NCBI RefSeq assembly: GCF_019744875.1
Contig: NZ_JAIETU010000013.1
Location: 62,001-126,000 of the forward strand
From: Hyphomicrobium sp.
GTDB lineage: Bacteria; Pseudomonadota; Alphaproteobacteria; Rhizobiales; Hyphomicrobiaceae
Reading direction: 5' to 3'
Length of the DNA stretch: 64,000 nucleotides
Below, in pieces: positions 55,868 through 64,000 of this stretch; position 1 is the stretch's first letter; every line of letters begins with the position of its first letter. The position numbers were made by a program, and so were the translations under genes. The notes beneath the pieces are model-generated. The model did not search any database. It saw only the letters and a list, made by a program, of their open reading frames with translations, and was not told the DNA's origin.

Positions 55868-56671
55868 TCATGACGAGGCTCCCGCGGCCACTTCGGCGAG
55901 GGGCGGCGCGAAGGCCGCGTCGAGTGCAAGCCCGCGACGGAGAACGCCGTCCGCGCCGGGCGTGGCGCATTTCTCCGCGTCGTGCATCACCAGCCCCGCC
56001 TCGATCCGGAACGGCGCGCGAGACCCCTTGATGCCGCGCACGATCACTCTGTGGGCCGCTTCCCCAATTTGGGAATGAAGGGGCCGGACCGAAAGTGCGC
56101 CAAAACGGCCTTCGAGACTGCCGAGCAGCGCCGGCAACGCGTCCGCCTTGTGGATCACGATCGCCTCCCCTCCCGGCCGCGCCATGCGCGCCATGAACCG
56201 CGCCCAGTCGGCGAGCCCGGCTTCCGGCATGGCGTGCGCGGCGGCCTTGAGGCGATGGCGCGCGGCCGTGCCGGCGCCCTCGGAATGAAACGGCGGATTG
56301 GCGATCACATGGTCGAAATGCTCATGCCGAACCCCGAGCGCCACGAGCGCATCCCGGCTGATCCGTCCGACGTCGGCTTCAATCACGGTCACGCGGTCTT
56401 CGAGGCCGTTGCGCTGAATGTTCTGGCGCGCCAGCGCGACCAGCTCCGCTTCCCGCTCGATCAGCACCACGCGAGCGCCAAGGCACCTCCGTGCGACACA
56501 AAGGCCCGCCGTCCCGACCCCCGCGCCGACGTCCAGCACCCGTATCGGCTTCTCCCCGCAGCTCCCCACCGCCGCAGCCAGGAACACCGCATCGAGCCCC
56601 GCGCGATACCCTTGAAGCGGCTGGTAGATTCTGAGCCCGCCGCCAAGAAAGGCGTCGTCGCTGACGGACAT
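55868..56671 (-). CDS. tRNA1(Val) N6-adenine methyltransferase-like protein
   Basis: A 267-residue SAM-dependent methyltransferase of the TrmN6/YfiC group. Motif I is VLDVGAGVGTAGLCVARR and the N6-adenine catalytic motif is VIANPPFHSEG. The N-terminus DDAFLGGGLRIYQPLQGYRA is family-like. ATG 56671 with GAGG upstream is preferred; ATG 56695 is an alternative without a binding site. It lies 41 nt before the S49 peptidase gene and probably shares its transcript. Confidence 0.85.
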   Translation of the reverse strand: MSVSDDAFLGGGLRIYQPLQGYRAGLDAVFLAAAVGSCGEKPIRVLDVGAGVGTAGLCVARRCLGARVVLIEREAELVALARQNIQRNGLEDRVTVIEADVGRISRDALVALGVRHEHFDHVIANPPFHSEGAGTAARHRLKAAAHAMPEAGLADWARFMARMARPGGEAIVIHKADALPALLGSLEGRFGALSVRPLHSQIGEAAHRVIVRGIKGSRAPFRIEAGLVMHDAEKCATPGADGVLRRGLALDAAFAPPLAEVAAGASS

Positions 56672-56782
56672 ATGCAAGGCCTCGTGACAACTCATTTTTC
56701 GATGCACCCACGCCAAACACTAGCTATGGTGCGGGGGACATTAGACCCCAAGAAACGTCCGCAACAAACCAAGGAATTTGCC

Positions 56783-57796
56783 GTGGGAGTAGTCGTCCCC
56801 CTGGATGAGGCGCGCGAGCCGAAAGGCCTCGCACCGCTGTTCGAGATCGTCGACGAGGACATGAAGGCGATCAATCGCATCATCCTCGACAAGGCCGTAT
56901 CGGAAGTCGAGCTCATCCCCAAGCTGACCCACCACCTGGTCAATTCCGGCGGCAAACGTCTCCGCCCGATGCTGGCCATCGCATCCTCCAAGCTGTGCGG
57001 CTACGACGGCCCGAAGCATGTGCCCACGGCGGCCGCCATCGAGTTCATGCACACGGCCACCCTTCTGCATGACGACGTCGTGGACGAAAGCGACACCCGG
57101 CGCGGCAGAAAAACGGCGCGCCTGATCTGGGGCAACCAGACCACTGTTCTCGTCGGCGACTTCCTGCTCGGCCAGGCCTTCCGGATGCTCGTCGAGGTCG
57201 GATCGCTGCCGGTGCTGCGCATTCTGTCGAACGCGGCCGCGACCATCGCCGAGGGCGAGGTCATGCAGCTTGCCGCCGCCAAGAACACGGCGACGACCGA
57301 AGACGCCTATCTCGAAATCATCGATGCGAAGACCGCCGCTCTCTTCGCGGCGGCAGCCGAAGTCGGCGGCGCCATCGCCGAGCGCCCTGCCGACGAGCAA
57401 GCCGCCCTGCGCTCCTACGGCCGCAACCTCGGCCTTGCGTTCCAGCTTGTCGACGACGCCCTCGACTACTCCGGCGACAGCACGAGCCTGGGCAAATCCG
57501 TCGGCGACGACTTCCGCGAGGGCAAGATTACGCTGCCCGTCATTCTCTCGTTCCGGCGCGGCACCAGCCGGGACCGCGAATTCTGGAATCGCACCATCGT
57601 CAGCGGCGAGCTGGGTGACGGCGACCTCGAGCACGCGATCGGCCTGATGCGCCAGCACAAGACGATAGACTCGACGCTCGAGCGGGCGCGCTCCTACGGC
57701 GCTATCGCCCACGACGCGCTGGAGATCTTCCCGCCGAGCCGCGAGAAGAGCGCCATGCAGGACGTGATCGGGTTCTGCATCTCGCGCGCGCACTGA
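56783..57796 (+). CDS. ispB: Polyprenyl diphosphate synthase (octaprenyl type)
   Basis: A 337-residue trans-prenyltransferase elongating FPP or GPP with IPP to make the quinone side chain. Both Asp-rich motifs are present: LLHDDVVDESDTRRG (FARM) and FQLVDDALDYSG (SARM), with GGKRLRP at the IPP site. The GTG at 56783 is preferred for its AAGGAA about 7 nt upstream; ATG 56726 would add 19 residues. The ubiquinone-10 or -8 chain length cannot be set from sequence alone. It is convergent with ispE. Confidence 0.92.
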   Translation: MGVVVPLDEAREPKGLAPLFEIVDEDMKAINRIILDKAVSEVELIPKLTHHLVNSGGKRLRPMLAIASSKLCGYDGPKHVPTAAAIEFMHTATLLHDDVVDESDTRRGRKTARLIWGNQTTVLVGDFLLGQAFRMLVEVGSLPVLRILSNAAATIAEGEVMQLAAAKNTATTEDAYLEIIDAKTAALFAAAAEVGGAIAERPADEQAALRSYGRNLGLAFQLVDDALDYSGDSTSLGKSVGDDFREGKITLPVILSFRRGTSRDREFWNRTIVSGELGDGDLEHAIGLMRQHKTIDSTLERARSYGAIAHDALEIFPPSREKSAMQDVIGFCISRAH

Positions 57797-57857
57797 GCGG
57801 CACCGCTCGAGGATGAGCGGCACGGCCAGTGAGCTTGAATGACTCGCGGACTTGAGA

Positions 57858-58733
57858 TCAGCCGAACGTCACCGCCGCGATCCACCAATCGGGATGGGCT
57901 GCGGCAAGGCTCTGGCGCACGCGATGCGCCTCCGCGGCGTCACCCACGATACCGAAGCATGTCGGCCCGGCGCCCGATAGCGCCGCGTACCTGACGCCCG
58001 CCTGGTCCGTCAAAGCGGAGAGAACCTGGCGGATCTCCGGCACGACCCCTGCGGCAGGCGCCTCCAGATCATTGCCGGTTGCGCGCATGAAGTCGAGCAA
58101 CGCAGCCCTGTCCGCAAACGCAGGCGCCGCTTGAGGCAACGACCCGGGCGGCACCGGCCCGGCGCCCAGCGCACGAAACACGCGCGCCGTCTTGTCTCCC
58201 GGCACCGGCGCGAGCGGATTGACGAGCACGGCCGAGAGCGGCGCCAGCCCACCCGGAAGGTCGGCGAGGTCATGCCCGACGCCCGTCATCCAGACCGGTC
58301 GCGAGCCGAGGCACACCGGCACGTCAGCTCCCACGCGCGCCGCGATCGCAGGCCAATAGACCGCGGCGGCCGCCTCGGGACTGGCGCGCCGAATAGCTCG
58401 GATCAGCGCCGCGGCATCCGCAGACCCGCCGCCGAGCCCGGCAGCTACCGGCAGAGTCTTTTCGAGATGGACGCGCCCGAGCGCAACACCCGGCGCATGC
58501 GCGGCGAGCAGGTCGAACACCGCATCGAGCGTCGTCGTATTCGCCGAGAGCGCGGACGCAAACGGGCCCGAGACGACGATCTCGCGCGGCAGTCCCGGCT
58601 CGAATGTAAGCGTATCGCCGATGCTCGCGAACGTCGTCAGGCTGGCGAGGCGATGATATCCGTCCGCCTGTCGTCCCTCGACGCGCAGCGTGAGATTGAC
58701 CTTCGCGGGCGCAAATTCACGGATGGAGGACAT
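57858..58733 (-). CDS. ispE: 4-diphosphocytidyl-2-C-methyl-D-erythritol kinase
   Basis: A 291-residue GHMP kinase of the MEP isoprenoid pathway. The N-terminal FAPAKVNLTLRV, the ATP loop PVAAGLGGGSADAAALIRAI and the C-terminal SGAGPTCFGI are all typical. The ATG at 58733 gives the family N-terminus; no strong ribosome-binding site is seen. Its neighbours ispB and the TPR gene suggest an isoprenoid grouping with the prenyl synthase, though on the opposite strand. Confidence 0.95.
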   Translation of the reverse strand: MSSIREFAPAKVNLTLRVEGRQADGYHRLASLTTFASIGDTLTFEPGLPREIVVSGPFASALSANTTTLDAVFDLLAAHAPGVALGRVHLEKTLPVAAGLGGGSADAAALIRAIRRASPEAAAAVYWPAIAARVGADVPVCLGSRPVWMTGVGHDLADLPGGLAPLSAVLVNPLAPVPGDKTARVFRALGAGPVPPGSLPQAAPAFADRAALLDFMRATGNDLEAPAAGVVPEIRQVLSALTDQAGVRYAALSGAGPTCFGIVGDAAEAHRVRQSLAAAHPDWWIAAVTFG

Positions 58734-58870
58734 GGATGGAGGACACGGGCCCAGTTCGTACGTCAAGTTCGCGCGCCGTACCCGGCACATCGTATCCGGC
58801 ACGCTGCCTTGCGCGAAAAAGACGGCGAGCCGCTAGCGCCTGAAGGAAAGTGAGCGTCCAGGGCGGACGC

Positions 58871-61009
58871 TTACTTCTGGTTGGATTCGCCCGCCTTCGC
58901 CGCCTGCTTGCCGTTGCCGTCTGCGGTCGGAAGCGCTGCCGACAAGCCGGACTCGAGCTTCTTCTTGATCTTGTCCTCGTCCTCGGGCGCCGGCTTCAGC
59001 GTCAGCGCCTGATCCCACTGGTACTTCGCTTCCCGCTCACGGCCCACACGCCACAGCGCATCGCCCAGGTGATCGTTGAGCACGGGATCGTTGGGCTCGA
59101 GCTCGACGGCGCGTTCGAGATAGCGCACGGCATCGTCGAAGTTGCCTTGCATGTAGTGCGCCCAGCCAAGGCTGTCGACGATGTAGCCGTCCTCTGGCTT
59201 CAGCGCGACGGCCTTCTCGATCAGCGACATGCCTTCCTTGAGATTGCGACCCTGGTCGATCCACGAATAGCCGAGATAGTTGAGGATCAGCGGCTGGTCA
59301 GGATAGAGCGTCAGCGCCTTCTCGAGATCGGCCTCCGCAGCAGACCAGTTCTTCAGCCGCTCGTAGCTCGTCCCGCGCGCATAGTAGTAGACCCAGTGGC
59401 GGCGCTCGGGCTTCGGCACCAGCGCGAGCGCTTGATCGTAGTGCGGCACGGCTTCCGCGTAGAGCTTGCGGGCGCGCAGGATGTTGCCGAGCGCGTCCAG
59501 AATTTCGAGCTTGTCGCTCACCGTGAGCGGCATGCGCGCCTCGACCTCGGCGGCCGCCGCATGGGCGACAGGAGCAGGCGCCGCGCCGCCGCCGGCCGCA
59601 ATAGCGCGAATGGTTGCCGGGCCCGCCACACCGTCGGCGCGCATCTTGTTCTTCTTCTGGAACGCCATCACGGCGCTCCGCGTGCCGACGCCGAAGCGGC
59701 CGTCGCTGGTCGGGACGTCGTAGCCGAGCGACTTGAGCGCCGACTGCAGCTTCTGCACGCCGTCGCCCTTGTCGCCGAGACGAAGCACGTCGTCGCCGTC
59801 AGCCAGCTCGCCGAGCTCGGACGCCGGGTTAGGCGCCGCGGCCTTCTGTTCGGCAGCCTTCGGCGCAACGGGCGGAGCGGCCTTCCCATCGGTATCGAGT
59901 AGGCGAGACAGCGTCTGCCGCGCCTCGTCGACCTTGTCGAGCGAGTTGAGATTGAACGCCTTGCGGATTTCCACCGCCGTCGTCAGCGGGCTCGTTACCG
60001 GAATCCGCTCGTAGGTCTTGATGGCATCAGCGTACTGCTTGTTGCCTTCATAGGCGCTGGCCAGCGCCGCGAGCGCGAACTGGTGCTCGGGCTCCACGTA
60101 CAGCGCCATCTGCATGTAGAGAACGCCGACGCCCACGGCGCCTTCGCCGATCAGGGCTTCGCCGAGACCGTAGAACACCTCGGCCATGCCCTCGGACGCC
60201 GTCGTGACGATCGGCTTCAGCGTCGCGCCGGATTCGATCGCCGCGCGCAGGCTCCTCAGCAGCGGGTGTCCGTCTCCCTGCGATTTGGCGATGTGCGCAT
60301 CGATGATCGACAGCGCCTTCTTGCGGTCTCCGGCAATTGCCGCATGGCGGGCAAAGGCAAGCGCGGTGCGAAGCGTCCGGCCATCCTGGCCATAGACGAG
60401 ATCGTAGGATGCGCGCGCCTCTTTGTGCTTGCCCGCGATGTCGGAGATCAGCGCGCGATGGTAGCGCAGGAAGAACTGCGCCCATTCCGCCTGCTTGGGC
60501 AGGTTGAGGCTGGCGAGCGCTTCCGACATTTCATTGTGCGAGACGTGCACCCAGGCGATCGCGAGCGCGCTGGTCAGCTCGCCAATCGGGCCGGACCCGG
60601 CCGATTTGAAGTGCGCCTCGGAATCCTTCCAGTCGTTGGCCTTGAAGTCCCGCAGCGCCAGCGCGAGCTGCGCCATGCGGTGCTGCTTCTGCACGCCGGC
60701 GAGATCTTCCGCCAGCTTGAAGGCCCGCGGCCAGTCTCCGCGCGCGGCTTCAATCTGGAAAGCCTGCTCGAGCAGCAGCTCGTTCGAGGGATCGTGGATC
60801 AGGGCGTTGCGGTAGAAGTCCGCCGCTTCCTCGGAATCGTTCTGGGCCCGCGCGAAACGCCCGGCGAGATAGCTGCCGACCAGAGAGCGCGTTCCCTCGA
60901 AAGCCTCGCCTGGTTCAGCCGTCTCGCCGCGGGAAAGACCCGGCGCGCCGATCAATCCGAGCGCGACAAGCGGAGCGAAGATGGCAAACCGGCCACGGCG
61001 AATACTCAT
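58871..61009 (-). CDS. TPR protein with embedded peptidoglycan-binding domain
   Basis: A 712-residue exported protein. A signal peptide of about 28 residues is followed by TPR-like helical repeats (about 40-360; ADFYRNALIHDPSNELLLEQ), a linker, a PG_binding_1 domain near 406-468 (LGDKGDGVQKLQSALKSLGY, RFGVGTRSAVMAFQKKNKMR), and a second TPR array (about 490-670; LILNYLGYSWIDQGRNLKEG). ATG 61009 has GAGG upstream. Its place in the envelope is likely, and the TPR arrays suggest a scaffold. Position between ispE and ETF-QO gives no further clue. Confidence 0.85.
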   Translation of the reverse strand: MSIRRGRFAIFAPLVALGLIGAPGLSRGETAEPGEAFEGTRSLVGSYLAGRFARAQNDSEEAADFYRNALIHDPSNELLLEQAFQIEAARGDWPRAFKLAEDLAGVQKQHRMAQLALALRDFKANDWKDSEAHFKSAGSGPIGELTSALAIAWVHVSHNEMSEALASLNLPKQAEWAQFFLRYHRALISDIAGKHKEARASYDLVYGQDGRTLRTALAFARHAAIAGDRKKALSIIDAHIAKSQGDGHPLLRSLRAAIESGATLKPIVTTASEGMAEVFYGLGEALIGEGAVGVGVLYMQMALYVEPEHQFALAALASAYEGNKQYADAIKTYERIPVTSPLTTAVEIRKAFNLNSLDKVDEARQTLSRLLDTDGKAAPPVAPKAAEQKAAAPNPASELGELADGDDVLRLGDKGDGVQKLQSALKSLGYDVPTSDGRFGVGTRSAVMAFQKKNKMRADGVAGPATIRAIAAGGGAAPAPVAHAAAAEVEARMPLTVSDKLEILDALGNILRARKLYAEAVPHYDQALALVPKPERRHWVYYYARGTSYERLKNWSAAEADLEKALTLYPDQPLILNYLGYSWIDQGRNLKEGMSLIEKAVALKPEDGYIVDSLGWAHYMQGNFDDAVRYLERAVELEPNDPVLNDHLGDALWRVGREREAKYQWDQALTLKPAPEDEDKIKKKLESGLSAALPTADGNGKQAAKAGESNQK

Positions 61010-61146
61010 TCCCTGATCCTCTCCGGGCTTACCGCAAGAACGAGCGGTCAGAGTAGCAAACCTTTCGACCGGTTGGCCACTCCGCTTCACCACTGATCCG
61101 AAGCTAAATTTCGCCATCGGTTCGTGCGGCGTGAGGGACCAGATAC

Positions 61147-62829
61147 CTACATCTCGGCGTAATTCGGTCCACCCCCACCTTCAGGGCAGACCCAGGTGAT
61201 GTTTTCGCTCGGGTCCTTGATGTCGCAGGTTTTACAGTGAACGCAATTTTGCGCGTTGATCTGAAAACGGGCGCCGCCCGCCTCGTCGCGCACCACTTCA
61301 TAGACGCCCGCAGGGCAATAGCGCTGCGCGGGCTCGGCATACTGAGGCAGATTGACCTCGATCGGAATGGCCGGATCGGTCAGCTTGAGGTGGACCGGCT
61401 GATCCTCCTCATGGTTGGTGGCCGAGAAAGAAACGTTGGTCAATTTGTCGAACGTGAGCACGCCGTCCGGTTTGGCGTAGGCGATGGGGGTCGCGTTCCG
61501 GGCCTTCCGGAGGGACTTGGCGTCGCTCTTGCCATGCCCGAGCGTGCCGAGCGGCGACCAGCCGAAAAGAATCGTCCGGAGCCACATGTCGATCCCGCCG
61601 AGCCCGACGCCGGCCACTGTGCCGAATCGCGACCAGAGAGGCTTCACGTTCCGCACGCGCTTGAGATCGGTCGCGATCGGTCCGGCCCGGACGGCTGTTT
61701 CATAGCCTTCGAGCACATCGTAGGCGCGCCCGGCCGCCAGCGCCTCGACGGCCGCCTCCGCCGCATGAATGCCCGACAGCACCGCATTGTGGCTGCCCTT
61801 GATGCGCGGCAAGTTCATGAAGCCCGCGCTGCACCCGAGCAGCGCGCCGCCCGGGAAGGCGAGCTTGGGGATCGATTGCCACCCGCCTTCCGTCAGAGCG
61901 CGCGCGCCATAGGCGATGCGCCGCCCGCCCGCGAAGACCGACCGGATCGCCGGATGCGTCTTGAAGCGCTGGAACTCGTCGTAAGGCGAGAGATACGGGT
62001 TGTCGTAGTTGAGGTGGAGAACGAAGCCCACTGACACGAGGTTCTTGCCGTAGTGATAAAGGAAAGAGCCGCCGCCGGTCTTCAAGTCGAGCGGCCAGCC
62101 GAAGCTATGCTGCACGAGGCCCGGCCGATGCAGCTCGGGCGACACCTCCCAAAGCTCCTTGAGGCCGATGCCGTATTTCTGCGGCTCGGCGTTCCGCGCC
62201 AGGTCGAAACGCGAGATCAGCGTCTTGGCCAGCGAGCCGCGCGCGCCTTCCGCAATCAGCGTGTACTTTCCGCGCAGCTCCATGCCGCGCTGGAAGGTGT
62301 CCTTCGGCGTGCCGTCGCGCGCCACGCCCATGTCGCCCGTGGCGACGCCGACCACCGCGCCCTCCGCGTCGTAGAGCACTTCCGTAGCGGCGAACCCGGG
62401 ATAGACCTCGACGCCCAGCTCGGCCGCCTGCTCGCCGAGCCAGCGCACGACGAGGCCGAGGCTGCCGATGTAGTTGCCGTGGTTGTTCATGAGCGGCGGC
62501 ATCAGCATGTTCGGCAACTGCACGTCGCCCGCCGGGCCGAGCACGAGGAAGCGATCCTCGGTCACCTGCGTCGTGAGCGGAGCGCCGCGCTCGCGCCAAT
62601 CGGGAATGAGTGCGTTGAGGCCCACCGGATCGATCACGGCGCCGGACAGGATGTGCGCGCCGACCTCGCTGCCCTTCTCGAGCACAACGACCGAAATATC
62701 CTGCCCCGTCTCCACTGCGAGCTGCTTGATGCGGATCGCCGCCGACAGACCCGCAGGCCCCGCACCGACGATAACAACATCGAACTCCATGGCCTCCCGC
62801 TCGGGAAGGTCACTCTCTTCGCTCGCCAT
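61147..62829 (-). CDS. Electron transfer flavoprotein-ubiquinone oxidoreductase
   Basis: A 560-residue inner-membrane-associated enzyme moving electrons from ETF to ubiquinone. The FAD site VVIVGAGPAGLSAAIRIKQL lies at the N-terminus, the ubiquinone-binding region follows, and the C-terminal [4Fe-4S] ferredoxin-like segment has NCVHCKTCDIKDP and ITWVCPEGGGGPNY with the four cysteines. ATG 62829 is used; ATG 62790 has a close GGGAGG but poor spacing. ETF subunit genes are not in the window. Confidence 0.95.
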   Translation of the reverse strand: MASEESDLPEREAMEFDVVIVGAGPAGLSAAIRIKQLAVETGQDISVVVLEKGSEVGAHILSGAVIDPVGLNALIPDWRERGAPLTTQVTEDRFLVLGPAGDVQLPNMLMPPLMNNHGNYIGSLGLVVRWLGEQAAELGVEVYPGFAATEVLYDAEGAVVGVATGDMGVARDGTPKDTFQRGMELRGKYTLIAEGARGSLAKTLISRFDLARNAEPQKYGIGLKELWEVSPELHRPGLVQHSFGWPLDLKTGGGSFLYHYGKNLVSVGFVLHLNYDNPYLSPYDEFQRFKTHPAIRSVFAGGRRIAYGARALTEGGWQSIPKLAFPGGALLGCSAGFMNLPRIKGSHNAVLSGIHAAEAAVEALAAGRAYDVLEGYETAVRAGPIATDLKRVRNVKPLWSRFGTVAGVGLGGIDMWLRTILFGWSPLGTLGHGKSDAKSLRKARNATPIAYAKPDGVLTFDKLTNVSFSATNHEEDQPVHLKLTDPAIPIEVNLPQYAEPAQRYCPAGVYEVVRDEAGGARFQINAQNCVHCKTCDIKDPSENITWVCPEGGGGPNYAEM

Positions 62830-62963
62830 TCGGTATTGTCCCTAGTTTAGGTGGTCGCCCATAATCCGATTTGGTCCCAAATGCCGGAGGCGTCAAGCTT
62901 TGCGGGCCCACCTGCGTCGCCGGGGACGTGCAATCGGAGCGCCGGGCCGGTAAAGTGCGCCGC

Positions 62964-63929
62964 ATGCAATCCGAAATCGACATGCGCGGGATGGCCGCCC
63001 TCCTCGACTGGTACCGGGAGATGGGCGTCGATACGTCCGTCGCCGCCGAACCGACGAATTGGCTGGAGAGGGGCGAGACCGCACCCGGAAGCGACTATAA
63101 GCTTCCTCAGCCCCAGCCCGATCTGGAACGGGACCCCGCTCGGGTAGAGGCCCGCGCGGATGGGCGTGCAGACCTGCGCGAGCGTCCCCCCACACCCTCG
63201 GCCCCGCGCCCCACGGCGCGTGACGGCGGCGACCGGCAGCCGCCGGGGCAAGCCCCCGCACGCAGCCAGCCGCCTCCCGCCATGGCCCCGCCGCGACCCG
63301 CGTTTGCGGCGACCCCACCGGACGCCGCCGGATTGGCTGCCCGCACCGTCGCCCGCGACGCCCGCACGCTCGACGAGCTTGAAGCAGCCCTCCGCGCCTT
63401 CGACGGCTGCGGCCTCAAGGCCACGGCAAAATCGCTCTGTTTCTACCGCGGCGCCCCCAAGGCCCGGCTGATGATCGTCGGCGAAGCTCCGGGGCGCGAA
63501 GAGGACCTTGAAGGCCGGCCGTTCGTCGGCCGCGCCGGTCAGCTTCTCGACAAGATGCTGGCCGCCATCGATCTCAAGGAGCAGGACGTCCACATCACCA
63601 ACGTCGTCTACTGGCGCCCGCCCGGCAACCGCACGCCCACACCGCAGGAAAGCCAGGTGTGCCGCCCGTTCCTGGAACGCCAGATGGAGCTGGTCGGCGC
63701 CGACGTCATGTTGCTGCTGGGCGGCGCGGCGGCGAAACAGGTGCTGGGCACGGACGACGGCATCATGCGCATCCGCGGCAAATGGCGGGACGTCCCGAGC
63801 GGTGGACGCACGATCAAGACGATGGCCACGCTGCACCCCGCCTACCTGTTGCGCACTCCGGCCGCGAAACGCCACGCCTGGCGCGATCTGCTCGCCATCC
63901 AGGCCGCCCTTCTCGCTCCCCCGACTTGA
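62964..63929 (+). CDS. Uracil-DNA glycosylase (family 4/5-like)
   Basis: A 321-residue DNA repair enzyme of the UDG superfamily. Motif A is VGEAPGREEDLEGRPFVGRA and the C-terminal motif is TLHPAYLLRTP; the middle block NVVYWRPPGNRTPTPQE is typical. Cys residues in DGCGLKATAKSLC and QVCRPFLE are candidates for a [4Fe-4S] cluster, though not all four ligands of family 4 are clear. The N-terminal 110 residues are a Pro/Ala/Arg-rich extension. ATG 62964 precedes the family-like MRGMAALLDWYREMG. It diverges from ETF-QO. Confidence 0.9.
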   Translation: MQSEIDMRGMAALLDWYREMGVDTSVAAEPTNWLERGETAPGSDYKLPQPQPDLERDPARVEARADGRADLRERPPTPSAPRPTARDGGDRQPPGQAPARSQPPPAMAPPRPAFAATPPDAAGLAARTVARDARTLDELEAALRAFDGCGLKATAKSLCFYRGAPKARLMIVGEAPGREEDLEGRPFVGRAGQLLDKMLAAIDLKEQDVHITNVVYWRPPGNRTPTPQESQVCRPFLERQMELVGADVMLLLGGAAAKQVLGTDDGIMRIRGKWRDVPSGGRTIKTMATLHPAYLLRTPAAKRHAWRDLLAIQAALLAPPT

Positions 63930-63984
63930 CCCCAAGGCTTGACGCTCAAGACTTGACCCCACTCCCCTGCAGGACCTTGCCGCC

Positions 63985-64000
63985 ATGAGCCGCCTCGACG
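63985..64000 (+). CDS. Start of a further gene, cut by the window edge
   Basis: An ATG at 63985 with AGGACC about 9 nt upstream opens a frame (MSRLD) that runs off the window. It is 55 nt after the uracil-DNA glycosylase gene in the same direction. The first five residues are compatible with MoaB-like proteins, but this is too short to assign. Confidence 0.3.

Overview
The window is a gene-dense, high-GC chromosomal segment from an alphaproteobacterium, most likely of the order Hyphomicrobiales (Rhizobiales). The evidence is gene content and order: a NadQ-type NUDIX/winged-helix regulator next to nadABC; the run pgsA-like, perM-like, hdaA, ppk1, ppx; an alphaproteobacterial ETF-ubiquinone oxidoreductase; a TIGR02301 protein; split glyQ/glyS; and palindromic intergenic repeats typical of the group. 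Family or genus (a Hyphomicrobium-like organism is possible) cannot be fixed from the sequence alone. No prophage, insertion sequence, CRISPR array, rRNA or convincing tRNA was seen.

Layout. 0.3-7.6 kb: two tandem TorF-type porins, each with its own terminator, then poorly characterised genes, an 88-bp tandem repeat, a periplasmic RNase T2 and an M20 peptidase. 7.7-10.4 kb: pyruvate phosphate dikinase. 10.8-19.7 kb: a minus-strand block of an MGS-like/amidohydrolase fusion, ygfZ, tag, an HD phosphohydrolase, nadQ and nadABC, with two matching candidate NadQ operators between nadQ and nadA. 19.9-26.7 kb: an L,D-transpeptidase, a LysE exporter, small exported or hypothetical proteins, a ClpA-N-domain-like coiled-coil protein, a DUF188 protein and a TetR regulator. 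26.9-40.1 kb: aspS, rnd, a DnaJ-like co-chaperone, and the block ppx, ppk1, hdaA, AI-2E transporter, pgsA-like and DUF2066 protein. 40.3-44.8 kb: purM, purN, a cytochrome P450 and ndk. 45.2-50.3 kb: a GYF_2 membrane protein, a Gdx/SugE guanidinium exporter behind a guanidine-II (mini-ykkC) riboswitch, an ABC-F ATPase and small proteins. 50.8-64 kb: glyS, a Pro/Ala/Glu-rich membrane protein, glyQ, an S49 peptidase, a TrmN6-like methyltransferase, a polyprenyl diphosphate synthase, ispE, a TPR protein with an embedded peptidoglycan-binding domain, ETF-QO and a uracil-DNA glycosylase.

How the genes fit together. Most of the window is housekeeping: NAD, purine, isoprenoid and polyphosphate metabolism, two tRNA synthetases, and DNA repair or replication control (tag, UDG, hdaA). 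The features most worth follow-up are the candidate nad operators, the guanidine-II riboswitch, an in-frame palindromic repeat inside glyS, the MGS-like/amidohydrolase fusion, and the Clp-N-like domain fused to coiled coil without an AAA+ motor. I do not see a clear new multi-gene defence or mobile system.
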